From the NCBI GenBank assembly GCA_043765375.1, contig JAYUJH010000015.1, forward strand, positions 1 through 39,616: a stretch of 39,616 nt of DNA, given 5' to 3'. The position numbers and the translations under genes are program-made. This document shows, piece by piece, positions 15,852 to 22,982 of the stretch. The DNA is from JAYUJH01 sp043765375. Lineage in GTDB: Bacteria; Pseudomonadota; Alphaproteobacteria; Rickettsiales; UBA998. The first letter of the stretch is position 1, and each line of letters begins with the position of its first letter. The notes below the pieces were generated by a model that worked only from the letters and a program-made list of their open reading frames with translations, had not been told where the DNA came from and ran no database searches.

Positions 15852-16430
15852 TTAGTCCTTGTCAGTTGTTGTGCCTTGAGTATTGCTATTATTTTCTGTT
15901 ATCATTATTTCAGGTGGATTGCAAATTATTTGACGTTTTGCTAAATCAACATGCGGAAAATTGGCTTGATTGAAAATTAGCATAATATTTTCACCATTTT
16001 GTTTGGTGATTTCTATGATATCACCTGCACCAAAATTGTGAACTTGGCTCACCTTACCAAACAACACATCATCACTAATGACATCAATCCCAATTAAATC
16101 ATTGATATAATATTCATCGCTAGCCTTAATTTCAGGGAAATCCGAGCGTGAAATATATAATAATATATTGCACCATTTTTCTGCCATGGTGCGATCAGTC
16201 ACGCCTTCAATTGCAACAATTATTTTACCATTTGCGCTACTAATAAGATTTAATTTGCATTTGTTTTGATTAGAATTATTTTCGCCGTTTGCGAAATTTT
16301 CACCATAATAAAAATCATATTTTTTGATTAAATCAATATTGTTAGAATAATAATTTAAGCGTAACTGCCCTTTCAATCCAACTGCCGCACCTAATTTGGC
16401 GATAATAACCATTTCAGGTGAGGCATTCAT
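15852..16430 (-). CDS. rimM: Ribosome maturation factor RimM
   Basis: 192 aa. RimM binds S19 in the 30S head and helps late 16S rRNA processing. The N-terminal domain opens VIIAKLGAAVGLKGQLRLNY, the RimM signature (usually GKIxxxHGLKGELKV). The second, PRC-barrel domain has YYINDLIGIDVISDDVLFGK and HNFGAGDIIEI, followed by LIFNQANFPHVD and ending IICNPPE. It starts 6 nt after rpsP, the standard neighbour. A Gly/Asn-rich insert (about 45-57, ENFANGENNSNQNK) is unusual. The usual next genes, trmD and rplS, are not here. Confidence 0.92.
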   Translation of the reverse strand: MNASPEMVIIAKLGAAVGLKGQLRLNYYSNNIDLIKKYDFYYGENFANGENNSNQNKCKLNLISSANGKIIVAIEGVTDRTMAEKWCNILLYISRSDFPEIKASDEYYINDLIGIDVISDDVLFGKVSQVHNFGAGDIIEITKQNGENIMLIFNQANFPHVDLAKRQIICNPPEIMITENNSNTQGTTTDKD

Positions 16431-16436
16431 AGGAAA

Positions 16437-16796
16437 TTATTCCGCTGCAACTTGCGCTGCTGCTGCATCAGATGCGGCTTTGCGAGCTGCTGCTCTTGGA
16501 GGGAGTTTCTCAATTTTTTCTTTCGCCGTATAAACTGGAGCTTCATTCCACAAACCAACTTTGCGCAAATGACGAGCCACTGCTTCAGTTGGTTTTGCAC
16601 CAACGCCTATCCAATATTTTACTCTTTCAGCATCAAACGTGAATCTACCTTCGGCTTCTTTAGCTAAAAGTGGGTTATACGTCCCTAATTTCTCAATGAA
16701 AGCACCGTCGCGTGGCGCACGCACATCAGCTGCAACCATACGATAAAATGGACGCTTTTTTGAACCACCACGAGTCAAACGTAAATGAACTGCCAT
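16437..16796 (-). CDS. rpsP: 30S ribosomal protein S16
   Basis: 119 aa from the ATG at 16796. The S16 fold is plain: AVHLRLTRGGSKKRPFYRMV, ADVRAPRDGAFIEKLGTYNP, ERVKYWIGVGAKPTEAVARH, with an Ala-rich tail typical of alphaproteobacteria. The frame is open up to an ATG at 16829, which would add 11 residues; I chose 16796 because homologues start MAVxxRLxRxG. It heads the rpsP-rimM run of ten closely spaced minus-strand genes. Confidence 0.96.
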   Translation of the reverse strand: MAVHLRLTRGGSKKRPFYRMVAADVRAPRDGAFIEKLGTYNPLLAKEAEGRFTFDAERVKYWIGVGAKPTEAVARHLRKVGLWNEAPVYTAKEKIEKLPPRAAARKAASDAAAAQVAAE

Positions 16797-16912
16797 ATCT
16801 ACAAAAATCCTATAATAATTTAATTTCAAACATGCTTAAAACCATATTACAACATAAAAATCAAGTATTATTTTTTGAAAAATAATTGTGTTTCAAAACG
16901 TGGTTGAGTTTT

Positions 16913-16988
16913 TGGTGATTTGGGCGGGGCTCGAACCCGCGACACTCTGATTAAAAGTCAGATGCTCTACCAGCTGAGCTACCAAATC
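16913..16988 (-). tRNA. tRNA-Lys (anticodon TTT)
   Basis: A 76-nt cloverleaf with encoded CCA (TGG at 16913-16915 on the plus strand). The acceptor stem GATTTGG pairs with CCAAATC, the D arm has AGCTGGTA, the anticodon loop CTTTTAA has TTT at 16953-16955, and the T loop is TTCGAGC. It lies upstream of rpsP on the same strand, 116 nt away, with its own promoter. Confidence 0.97.
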
Positions 16989-17010
16989 ACATGTAAATAA
17001 ATACTAGTGC

Positions 17011-17038
17011 AATATAATCAATTATTTGCGCATGTCAA
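17011..17038 (-). promoter_or_regulatory. Sigma-70 promoter of tRNA-Lys
   Basis: On the minus strand: TTGACA (17038-17033), 16-nt spacer, TATATT (17016-17011). Transcription would start near 17004, some 15 nt before the mature tRNA end at 16988. This is the best promoter match in the window. Confidence 0.75.
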
Positions 17039-17177
17039 TTGTTAAATTAGCTAAAAAATGTAAAATATTGGTAAGTTTATAGGTTATGTTGTGATTTGCA
17101 GCAAGCAACAGTAAAAATAACAACGTAACCTAATTTTTAAGGTGATTTTTTAACGATTAATCGCTATTATTCATTTA

Positions 17178-17915
17178 ATGTTGAAAATACTAATGTTGAT
17201 AATATATGTTGCGCTAAATTGTGTTTTGGCAAGCAACACCAACGCGGCAGAAATGGTGCAAGTTTCAAGCGGAACAGGGTTTTTTGTCAGTCGCACAGGC
17301 CATGTGGTGACAAATGCTCACGTTATTGCGCAATGCAAGGATAATAAAGACATAAAATTGCGCAACCAAGATGCAAGTGTAAGCCCATCAGAGTTGGTGG
17401 CAATTGATGAAAAAATTGATTTAGCATTGCTCAGCACAGGAGTTCGCCCCAATCGTATTGCGTCAATTCGCTGGATGCACACCGAGATTCAGGCAAATGA
17501 GGAAGTGTTTTTGATTGGTTATCCGCAAGCAAAATCCATCACCAGTGATTATGTGGTGAAAACTGCGAGCATTAAGGCGTTGAAAGGTCCATTTGGTGAA
17601 AACAAATGGCTACAATTCACCGATGCAGCTTTGCAAGGTAATAGCGGAGGGCCTTTGCTGGATTATTCTGGCAATGTGGTGGGGGTGGTGACGGCAAAAA
17701 GCAAAATTATGCGCTTAAATCAGCTTTCAAACCGCCAAGAAGTGATTGAAGAAAGCGATATTGCGGTGACTTCCAACGAGTTAAAAAAGTTTTTGGATAA
17801 ATATTATATTCATTATAATTTGAATGATATTGGTTATTCCATGACAGAACAAGCGTTGGAGACAACCGCCAAAAGCTACGTTGTGCATATTTTTTGTGAA
17901 GTTCGGGCAAAATAA
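17178..17915 (+). CDS. Secreted trypsin-like serine protease (no PDZ domain)
   Basis: 245 aa with a signal peptide (about 1-24, ending NTNAA). The chymotrypsin-fold catalytic triad is complete: VVTNAHVI with His48, DLALLS with Asp81, and GNSGGPLL with Ser156. This is the Deg/HtrA style of protease core, but the protein stops after one protease domain with only a short tail (about 60 aa, including SDIAVTSNELKKFL), so the PDZ domains of DegP are missing. A likely periplasmic quality-control or processing protease. It stands alone between tRNA-Lys (opposite strand) and ffh. The next 90 nt hold no clear terminator. Confidence 0.85.
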   Translation: MLKILMLIIYVALNCVLASNTNAAEMVQVSSGTGFFVSRTGHVVTNAHVIAQCKDNKDIKLRNQDASVSPSELVAIDEKIDLALLSTGVRPNRIASIRWMHTEIQANEEVFLIGYPQAKSITSDYVVKTASIKALKGPFGENKWLQFTDAALQGNSGGPLLDYSGNVVGVVTAKSKIMRLNQLSNRQEVIEESDIAVTSNELKKFLDKYYIHYNLNDIGYSMTEQALETTAKSYVVHIFCEVRAK

Positions 17916-18005
17916 ACAACATAAATAAAAAATCCTTGCAGTTGCTTTTTGTGCTGAACTATTATAAAAAATCATAAATATAACAAATAAATATGGTGAT
18001 TGATG

Positions 18006-19367
18006 ATGTTTGACATATTAAATGCTCGGCTTGGTGGGATTTTTGGCAAATTGCGTGGCAAAGGGCGTTTATCCGAAGATGATATCAACGCCGTGATGCG
18101 AGAAGTGCGCATTGCATTGCTTGAGGCAGATGTTGCACTCTCAGTGGTGAAAGATTTCATTAATTCACTCAAACAATCCATAGTTGGGGCGGAAATAATC
18201 AAAAGTGTATCACCTGCTAATATGGTGATTAAATTGGTGAATGATCATTTAACTGAATTGCTAGGGGGTGAGCATCAGGAGTTGAACTTAACCACCACTC
18301 CGCCCGCCATCATCATGATGATAGGGTTGCAAGGATCGGGCAAAACCACTTCCACTACCAAATTAGCTTATAGGTTGCGCACAAAGCATAACAAAAAAGT
18401 TCTCGTTGCATCGCTTGATGTTTATCGTCCTGCCGCACAAATGCAATTAGAGGTGATGGCAAAGGCGGCTGAAGTTGCATCGCTTGAAATTATTGAAGGG
18501 GAATTGCCACTCATCATCACCAAGCGGGCATTGAGTGAAGCACGGCTTGGCGGGTATGACGTGTTATTGCTAGATACGGCGGGTAGGTTACATATTGATG
18601 ATGAATTAATGCTTGAGTTGATTGCGGTAAAAGCCCTCGTTAATCCGATTGAAACTTTGCTAGTGGCGGATTCTCTAACGGGGCAAGATGCGGTTAATAT
18701 TGGGCGGGAGTTTAACGAAAAAATTGGCATAACTGGTGCGATATTAACTAGAATTGATGGTGATGGGCGTGGTGGTGCAGCACTGAGTTTGCGCCATATC
18801 ACTGGGCAGCCAATCAAGTTTGTGGGGGTGGGTGAGAAAATCACAGAGTTTGAGCCGTTCCACCCTGAGCGCATTGCGGGGCGTATCCTAGATAAGGGCG
18901 ATATTGTTTCACTGGTGGAGCGAGCAAGTGAATTGGTTGATGCAAGCGAAGCGGAGGATATGGCAGCACGAATGAAGGCGGGCAAGTTTGATTTTAATGA
19001 TTTGCTTGCGCAACTGCGTCAGATGAAAAAAATGGGTGGAATTGGCTCTATGCTTGGTTTTATTCCGGGCATGGGCAAGTTCAAAGATGCGATTTCAGGG
19101 GCTGGCGTTGATGATTCCATGCTTAAGCGTCAGGAGGCGATTATTATGTCAATGACCAAAAAAGAGCGACAATTTCCAAAGTTGTTGAATGGTTCACGTC
19201 GCAAACGCATCGCTGATGGGGCAGGAGTGAGTGTGCAGGAGGTGAACCAATTAATCAAGCATCATATGCAAATGGAAAAAATGATGAAGAAGATGAAGGG
19301 CATGGATCCCAAAAAAATGATGCGAGCAGGTGGTATGGAAGGGTTGCTGAAGGGCATGGGTGGCTGA
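18006..19367 (+). CDS. ffh: Signal recognition particle protein Ffh
   Basis: 453 aa from the ATG at 18006. Ffh binds 4.5S RNA and signal sequences of nascent membrane proteins and docks with FtsY. The N domain opens MFDILNARLGGIFGKLRGKG. The G domain has GLQGSGKTTSTTKLA (P loop), DVYRPAAQMQLE and DTAGRLHIDDELM. The methionine-rich M domain (about 325-453) has GSMLGFIPGMGKF, SMTKKERQFPKLLNGSRRKR and QMEKMMKKMKGMDPKKMM. The frame also has a TTG at 18000 and an ATG at 18003; GGTGA at 17995-17999 is best spaced for 18006. In many alphaproteobacteria ffh is next to rpsP-rimM on the same strand; here they are split and divergent. Confidence 0.96.
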   Translation: MFDILNARLGGIFGKLRGKGRLSEDDINAVMREVRIALLEADVALSVVKDFINSLKQSIVGAEIIKSVSPANMVIKLVNDHLTELLGGEHQELNLTTTPPAIIMMIGLQGSGKTTSTTKLAYRLRTKHNKKVLVASLDVYRPAAQMQLEVMAKAAEVASLEIIEGELPLIITKRALSEARLGGYDVLLLDTAGRLHIDDELMLELIAVKALVNPIETLLVADSLTGQDAVNIGREFNEKIGITGAILTRIDGDGRGGAALSLRHITGQPIKFVGVGEKITEFEPFHPERIAGRILDKGDIVSLVERASELVDASEAEDMAARMKAGKFDFNDLLAQLRQMKKMGGIGSMLGFIPGMGKFKDAISGAGVDDSMLKRQEAIIMSMTKKERQFPKLLNGSRRKRIADGAGVSVQEVNQLIKHHMQMEKMMKKMKGMDPKKMMRAGGMEGLLKGMGG

Positions 19368-19430
19368 TTTATGGTTTGGTGTTAAATATGGCGTGTTACA
19401 CAATATTTTATTATCACTCTGGCATTTTAT

Positions 19431-19460
19431 TGTCACTCCAGCGCAGGCTGAAGTCCATAA
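19431..19460. repeat. Repeat family A half copy (GTCACTCCAGC...GTCCATA)
   Basis: TGTCACTCCAGCGCAGGCTG followed by AAGTCCATAA: the first of the two hairpins of the family A unit. It lies in the 227-nt gap between ffh and hisZ, which otherwise shows only A+T-rich sequence. Confidence 0.6.
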
Positions 19461-19594
19461 ACCCAATAATTAATAACAAAAGCCAATCATATAACAAAAA
19501 TTATGAATTGTTTATTTGATGTTTATGTTGTAATTATCGTTATAGCATTTTCAATATCGCATTTTTAATATTATTTATAAGTTACAAAATTATC

Positions 19595-20719
19595 ATGGCA
19601 CTGCTTCCATCGGGATTACAAGATACAATTTCACCATTTGCATTGCAAGATAGGTTCATCACCAACATATTGCTGGATAGGTTTGGGCTATTTGGTTATG
19701 CGCAGGTTAATCCACCTTTACTAGAGTTTGAAAACACATTATTTGCGGGCAAAGGTGCAGCGCAACATCATAATAGCTTTCGGGTGATGGATAATATGTC
19801 GCATAATATGATGGCGTTGCGAGCGGATATTACGCCACAAATTGAGCGCATCGCTTTGAACATGTTGAATGCGAATATGTCAGCCCCAACTCAGCCATTG
19901 CGATTATGCTATGCGGGGCAGGTATTGCGGGTTGAACCTGCCAATATGGGGGGCAAACGGCAATTGCGTCAAGCTGGGTTGGAGCTTATTGGTAGCAAAA
20001 CGCAAGCCAATCCGCTGGAAGTGTTGATAGCAGCGATTGAAGCATTGCAAATATTGGGTTTAGCGCAAATTGTGGTGAGCATTTCATGCGGTGGCATTTT
20101 GCAGGATTTGCTCGGTGAAAATGTTGATGGAAATGTTAATGAAAATATTGATGACACGATTGATGATGTTGCTATAATTAAAGCGATATTTCATAAAGAT
20201 GTTGAAGCACTGCCCGCTAACACGCCAAACCGTGCGGCGATTATCGCTTTGCTGGAGCATGATTTGGGGCGGGCAACGGAAATATTACCACATGATGTGG
20301 TGGAGAAATTATTGCAAGTTCAGGAATTAGTGGCGCAGGTGCAAAATTATTTTAGTTTGGTTGAGAATGGTGCGCAGGGAGATGGTGCGCAGAAAGTTAT
20401 TGAGAATGATACTCAATCGCAAGGAAATTATCAGGTGGAAGTTTATTCTGATATGCTTGATGTGAGTTCCTTTCCGTATCATCAAGGGGCGTGTTTCACG
20501 TTGTTGGATAAAGCGAGCAGAACTGAGATTGGGCGGGGCGGGTGCTATCATCTTAGTGACGAATATTATGGTTGCGGTGCAACTTTATACGTGGATAATT
20601 TGGTGGCAACCAAACTGAATTATCCTGCAATATCAACAGTTAAGATGTTAAGTGAGGGTGATTTTTTGCGTGACGGTAAGGCGTTGCGGACGCAAGGTGT
20701 GGTAACCGTGATGGAGTGA
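19595..20719 (+). CDS. hisZ: ATP phosphoribosyltransferase regulatory subunit HisZ
   Basis: 374 aa. HisZ is a catalytically dead histidyl-tRNA-synthetase-like protein that activates the short form of HisG, the first enzyme of histidine synthesis. The class II synthetase core is visible: LPSGLQDTISPFALQDRF, FGYAQVNPPLLEFE, MALRADITPQIERIA (motif 2 region, LRxDxTxxIxR), LRLCYAGQVLRVEP and RQAGLELIGSKTQANPLEVL. The anticodon-binding domain of HisS is absent, as in HisZ. Two acidic, Asn/Gln-rich inserts (about 181-196 and 257-277) are odd. hisG is not in the window. A family A-like GATGGAGTGA sequence marks the stop. Confidence 0.87.
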   Translation: MALLPSGLQDTISPFALQDRFITNILLDRFGLFGYAQVNPPLLEFENTLFAGKGAAQHHNSFRVMDNMSHNMMALRADITPQIERIALNMLNANMSAPTQPLRLCYAGQVLRVEPANMGGKRQLRQAGLELIGSKTQANPLEVLIAAIEALQILGLAQIVVSISCGGILQDLLGENVDGNVNENIDDTIDDVAIIKAIFHKDVEALPANTPNRAAIIALLEHDLGRATEILPHDVVEKLLQVQELVAQVQNYFSLVENGAQGDGAQKVIENDTQSQGNYQVEVYSDMLDVSSFPYHQGACFTLLDKASRTEIGRGGCYHLSDEYYGCGATLYVDNLVATKLNYPAISTVKMLSEGDFLRDGKALRTQGVVTVME

Positions 20720-20789
20720 GGTGTATTGGTTTTGTTGCTCTCACTTAACCAACCCGCTCCCGTCACGCTTCTGCAATTCACACGCTCCC

Positions 20790-20957
20790 GTCACTCCAGC
20801 GTAGGCTGGAGTCCATAGTAAAACGAGTAATGCTTGAACTTATGGATACCAGCTTTTGGCTACGCCTCCCTTCGGGGGCTGGTATGACAAACTCCAAGAT
20901 AGATGTTGGCGTTTGACTGAGTTTCCTTTTTGGGGGTGGCATGACGAACACAAAAAT
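20790..20957. repeat. Repeat family A, full double-hairpin copy
   Basis: GTCACTCCAGC and GCTGGAGTCCATA form the first hairpin. A linker (GAGTAATGCTTGAACTTAT) joins it to the second, GGATACCAGC to GCTGGTATGAC, whose tip holds TTTTGGCTACGCCTCCCTTC. A tail TTTGACTGAGTTTCC leads to GGCATGACGAACACAAAAA. The second half recurs at 21441-21546. Together with the promoter just after it, this accounts for the 330-nt gap between hisZ and the gene at 21050. Confidence 0.75.
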
Positions 20958-20992
20958 AAATTGATGAACTCCAATAATTAACATAATGTAAC

Positions 20993-21018
20993 TTGACTTT
21001 TTGAGGGGGGGTTATACT
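20993..21018 (+). promoter_or_regulatory. Promoter with a G7 tract in its spacer
   Basis: TTGACT (20993-20998) and TATACT (21013-21018) are good -35 and -10 boxes but only 14 nt apart, and half of that gap is a run of seven G (21005-21011). Two or three more G would bring the gap to the 16-17 nt optimum. Such tracts control phase-variable promoters such as Neisseria porA. Confidence 0.5.
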
Positions 21019-21049
21019 AAATTTATTAAATTAAAAGGAGGTAGTTTTT

Positions 21050-21325
21050 ATGACTACTTTATCTGCTACGGTTGCTAAGTCAACCAACTCTCAAAGACAA
21101 ACCCCCAGAAATGTCATAAGTCTGTCTAGATTTGGTTTTTTGCGGCAGTTTGCAGTTGTTGCAACTGGAAATGTCAAAAACATCATCAGTCCATGCGATA
21201 CAGGAGACCACAGCATATATGGCTCAGGCACATACCCGGTGACGGATAGTGAAGGAAAAATTTTACATTGGATGACAATATATAGTTGCAGGAATTGCTC
21301 CTATTCATATGAAGAAGAAAACTAA
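21050..21325 (+). CDS. Small orphan protein with possible zinc-binding Cys/His residues
   Basis: 91 aa, not recognised. It has a very strong ribosome site (AAAGGAGG, 7-8 nt before the ATG), its own promoter and a perfect terminator, so it is surely expressed as a single-gene unit. The N-terminal half is basic and Ser/Thr-rich (STNSQRQTPRNVISLSRFGF). The C-terminal half has ISPCDTGDHSIYGSGTYPV and then HWMTIYSCRNCSYSYEEEN. The C-x4-H and C-x2-C pairs around a Gly/Tyr core look like a small zinc ribbon. It lies between two family A repeat tracts. No signal peptide. Regulator, phage-derived or peptide-type functions are all open. Confidence 0.7.
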   Translation: MTTLSATVAKSTNSQRQTPRNVISLSRFGFLRQFAVVATGNVKNIISPCDTGDHSIYGSGTYPVTDSEGKILHWMTIYSCRNCSYSYEEEN

Positions 21326-21329
21326 ACGT

Positions 21330-21367
21330 CAGATTAAGTTATTAAATTAGCTTAATCTGTTTTTTTT
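21330..21367 (+). terminator. Intrinsic terminator
   Basis: CAGATTAAG (21330-21338) pairs perfectly with CTTAATCTG (21351-21359) around a 12-nt loop, followed at once by eight T (21360-21367). It is 5 nt after the stop of the small gene. Confidence 0.85.
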
Positions 21368-21389
21368 ATGTTGATTTGCGTTTTTTGTT

Positions 21390-21546
21390 GGATACCAGCC
21401 TCCGCTGGTATGACAAGTAGTTAAAGTGAGATATTATGTTTATGGATACTAGCTTTTGGCTGCGCCTCCCTTCGGGTGCTGGTATGACAAACTCTAAGAT
21501 AGACAACATCGTTTGACTGAGTTTCCTTTCTCGGGCTGGTATGACA
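21390..21546. repeat. Repeat family A copies (short and long)
   Basis: At 21390-21414 a minimal hairpin, GGATACCAGCCTCCGCTGGT plus ATGAC. At 21441-21546 a longer copy: GGATACTAGC, a tip with TTTTGGCTGCGCCTCCCTTC, GCTGGTATGAC, then TTTGACTGAGTTTCC and GCTGGTATGACAG. It closely matches 20847-20957 in sequence and length. It ends 30 nt before the stop of the convergent regulator gene. Confidence 0.75.
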
Positions 21547-21575
21547 GCATTATTCAAATATCCAAACCCACGCCA

Positions 21576-22736
21576 TCAAATCAAATCATCGTTGCGGTTT
21601 AATTTGCGATATAACGTGGTGCGACCAACCCCTAATTCCTTGGCGGCGATGGTTTTTGAGCCACGATAATGACGGCAGGCCTTGCTTACAATTTCATATT
21701 CCAACTCTATGAACGGCTTCATGCTACCATCATCTTTCAGCATTGAAATGTTGGTATCAGTCATGCTGGTGCGTTGCATCATATGATGGTTGTTAATCAA
21801 ACATAATTGCGGGCGTTTGAGGTTGAATGATTGCTCCACAGCATTATTTTTTGATTCACTGGATAAATCATTTTGCGCAATTTCATCATGTGGTTTTTTG
21901 CTAACCATATCCAGAGATTGGCTAATCAAATCACGCTCCAATGTTGAAACTCCAAGCATCTGCCCCAATGTTTGGCACATCACCAAACAATATTGTTGTA
22001 GCTCTTTAACGTTATATTCCCAGCTATGCCTGAGCAAAATATCAATATTTTCGCTAATTGCCTGTTCAAGGCGCAAATGTAACGGAATATTTAGCGTTCG
22101 TTGAAATTGTAGCAAATAATGTTTAGCGAGCAGTTCTATATCATTAATGCGATTGCGAAGCGGTTGCAACAACATATATTCATATTGGTTGTTGATGAAA
22201 ATCTGCTGCATATTGGAGATTTGTTTCGCCGCAGAGGAACTATAAGCCGAAATTGGGTAAGTTATGATGATGATTAATGTTGGAGTATTTTTGGAACTCC
22301 CAATAATATTAATTAGTTGTTGTTGCAATTTTATCAGGCAATCTTTGCTGAAATCTTGAATTAATGGAATGAGCAAAACGTCTTTACCGAGATATTTTTC
22401 AATTTCATTAAATTGCGGTTGATTGATTTTTGCAATATTATCTATCGTGGGTAAGTGTTTTAGGGCGAAATATTGTTTGATAATGCTTTGGGTAAGCAGG
22501 TGTTTGCCTGTGCCAATATCGCCTTCAATCCAGATGATTTTGCTATTATTATCAGCGCATTTTCTGGCACGTTTAAGCATTTTTAGCGTGATATTATCGG
22601 CGGTTAAAAATCCATGAAAATCATCAAACGCAGGTGATTGTTGTGGTGCGTATAGTGATAACTCGTTTAATGATAAATTATTGAGTGTTAAATCTTTTAT
22701 TGCGCTGCCATTCATATTAATCCTGCTTTTGCTCAA
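21576..22736 (-). CDS. Degenerate enhancer-binding-protein-like regulator with Fis-type HTH
   Basis: 386 aa. The C-terminus (about 346-383) is a Fis-type helix-turn-helix: EYEIVSKACRHYRGSKTIAA then KELGVGRTTLYRKL, as in sigma-54 activators such as NtrC or FlbD. The middle is an AAA+-like domain with Walker A GDIGTGK at 72-78, but the GAFTGA loop that contacts sigma-54 is absent and the Walker B region reads LLIPLIQDF in place of LFLDE. There is no receiver domain. So it probably binds DNA and perhaps ATP but should not open sigma-54 promoters; a repressor-like or partner role is likely. A flagellar link (FlbD-like) is possible but not shown by context. It is divergent from bamA over 246 nt of A+T-rich DNA. 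Confidence 0.75.
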   Translation of the reverse strand: MSKSRINMNGSAIKDLTLNNLSLNELSLYAPQQSPAFDDFHGFLTADNITLKMLKRARKCADNNSKIIWIEGDIGTGKHLLTQSIIKQYFALKHLPTIDNIAKINQPQFNEIEKYLGKDVLLIPLIQDFSKDCLIKLQQQLINIIGSSKNTPTLIIIITYPISAYSSSAAKQISNMQQIFINNQYEYMLLQPLRNRINDIELLAKHYLLQFQRTLNIPLHLRLEQAISENIDILLRHSWEYNVKELQQYCLVMCQTLGQMLGVSTLERDLISQSLDMVSKKPHDEIAQNDLSSESKNNAVEQSFNLKRPQLCLINNHHMMQRTSMTDTNISMLKDDGSMKPFIELEYEIVSKACRHYRGSKTIAAKELGVGRTTLYRKLNRNDDLI

Positions 22737-22982
22737 CTGATTTCATAGTTTTTATTGCATTAATATTATTAGATTATTGATGAATTATAGATAATTACTT
22801 GCAATTATGCAATCATAAGTTTTGTTTTTGTGTTTTTATTGCAACTTAATTGAATATGTCAGTTTTATTTATTATGATATTTTGCATTAAAGAAAATAAT
22901 TTTAATTGCAATAATTGTAAATGTTGCTTAAAGATTATATTTCATATCTTTATTATATATAATAATTACTAACGAGCAGTAA

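Noticed and set aside
16867..16890. A+T-rich palindrome between tRNA-Lys and rpsP as a terminator
   Set aside because: ATTATTTTT/AAAAATAAT is perfect but has no G or C in its stem and almost no loop; it may be chance in A+T-rich DNA.
18422..18985. Open 187-codon frame antisense to ffh
   Set aside because: It lies wholly within the well-conserved G domain of ffh on the other strand and has a Ser/Pro/Ile-rich composition typical of a shadow frame.
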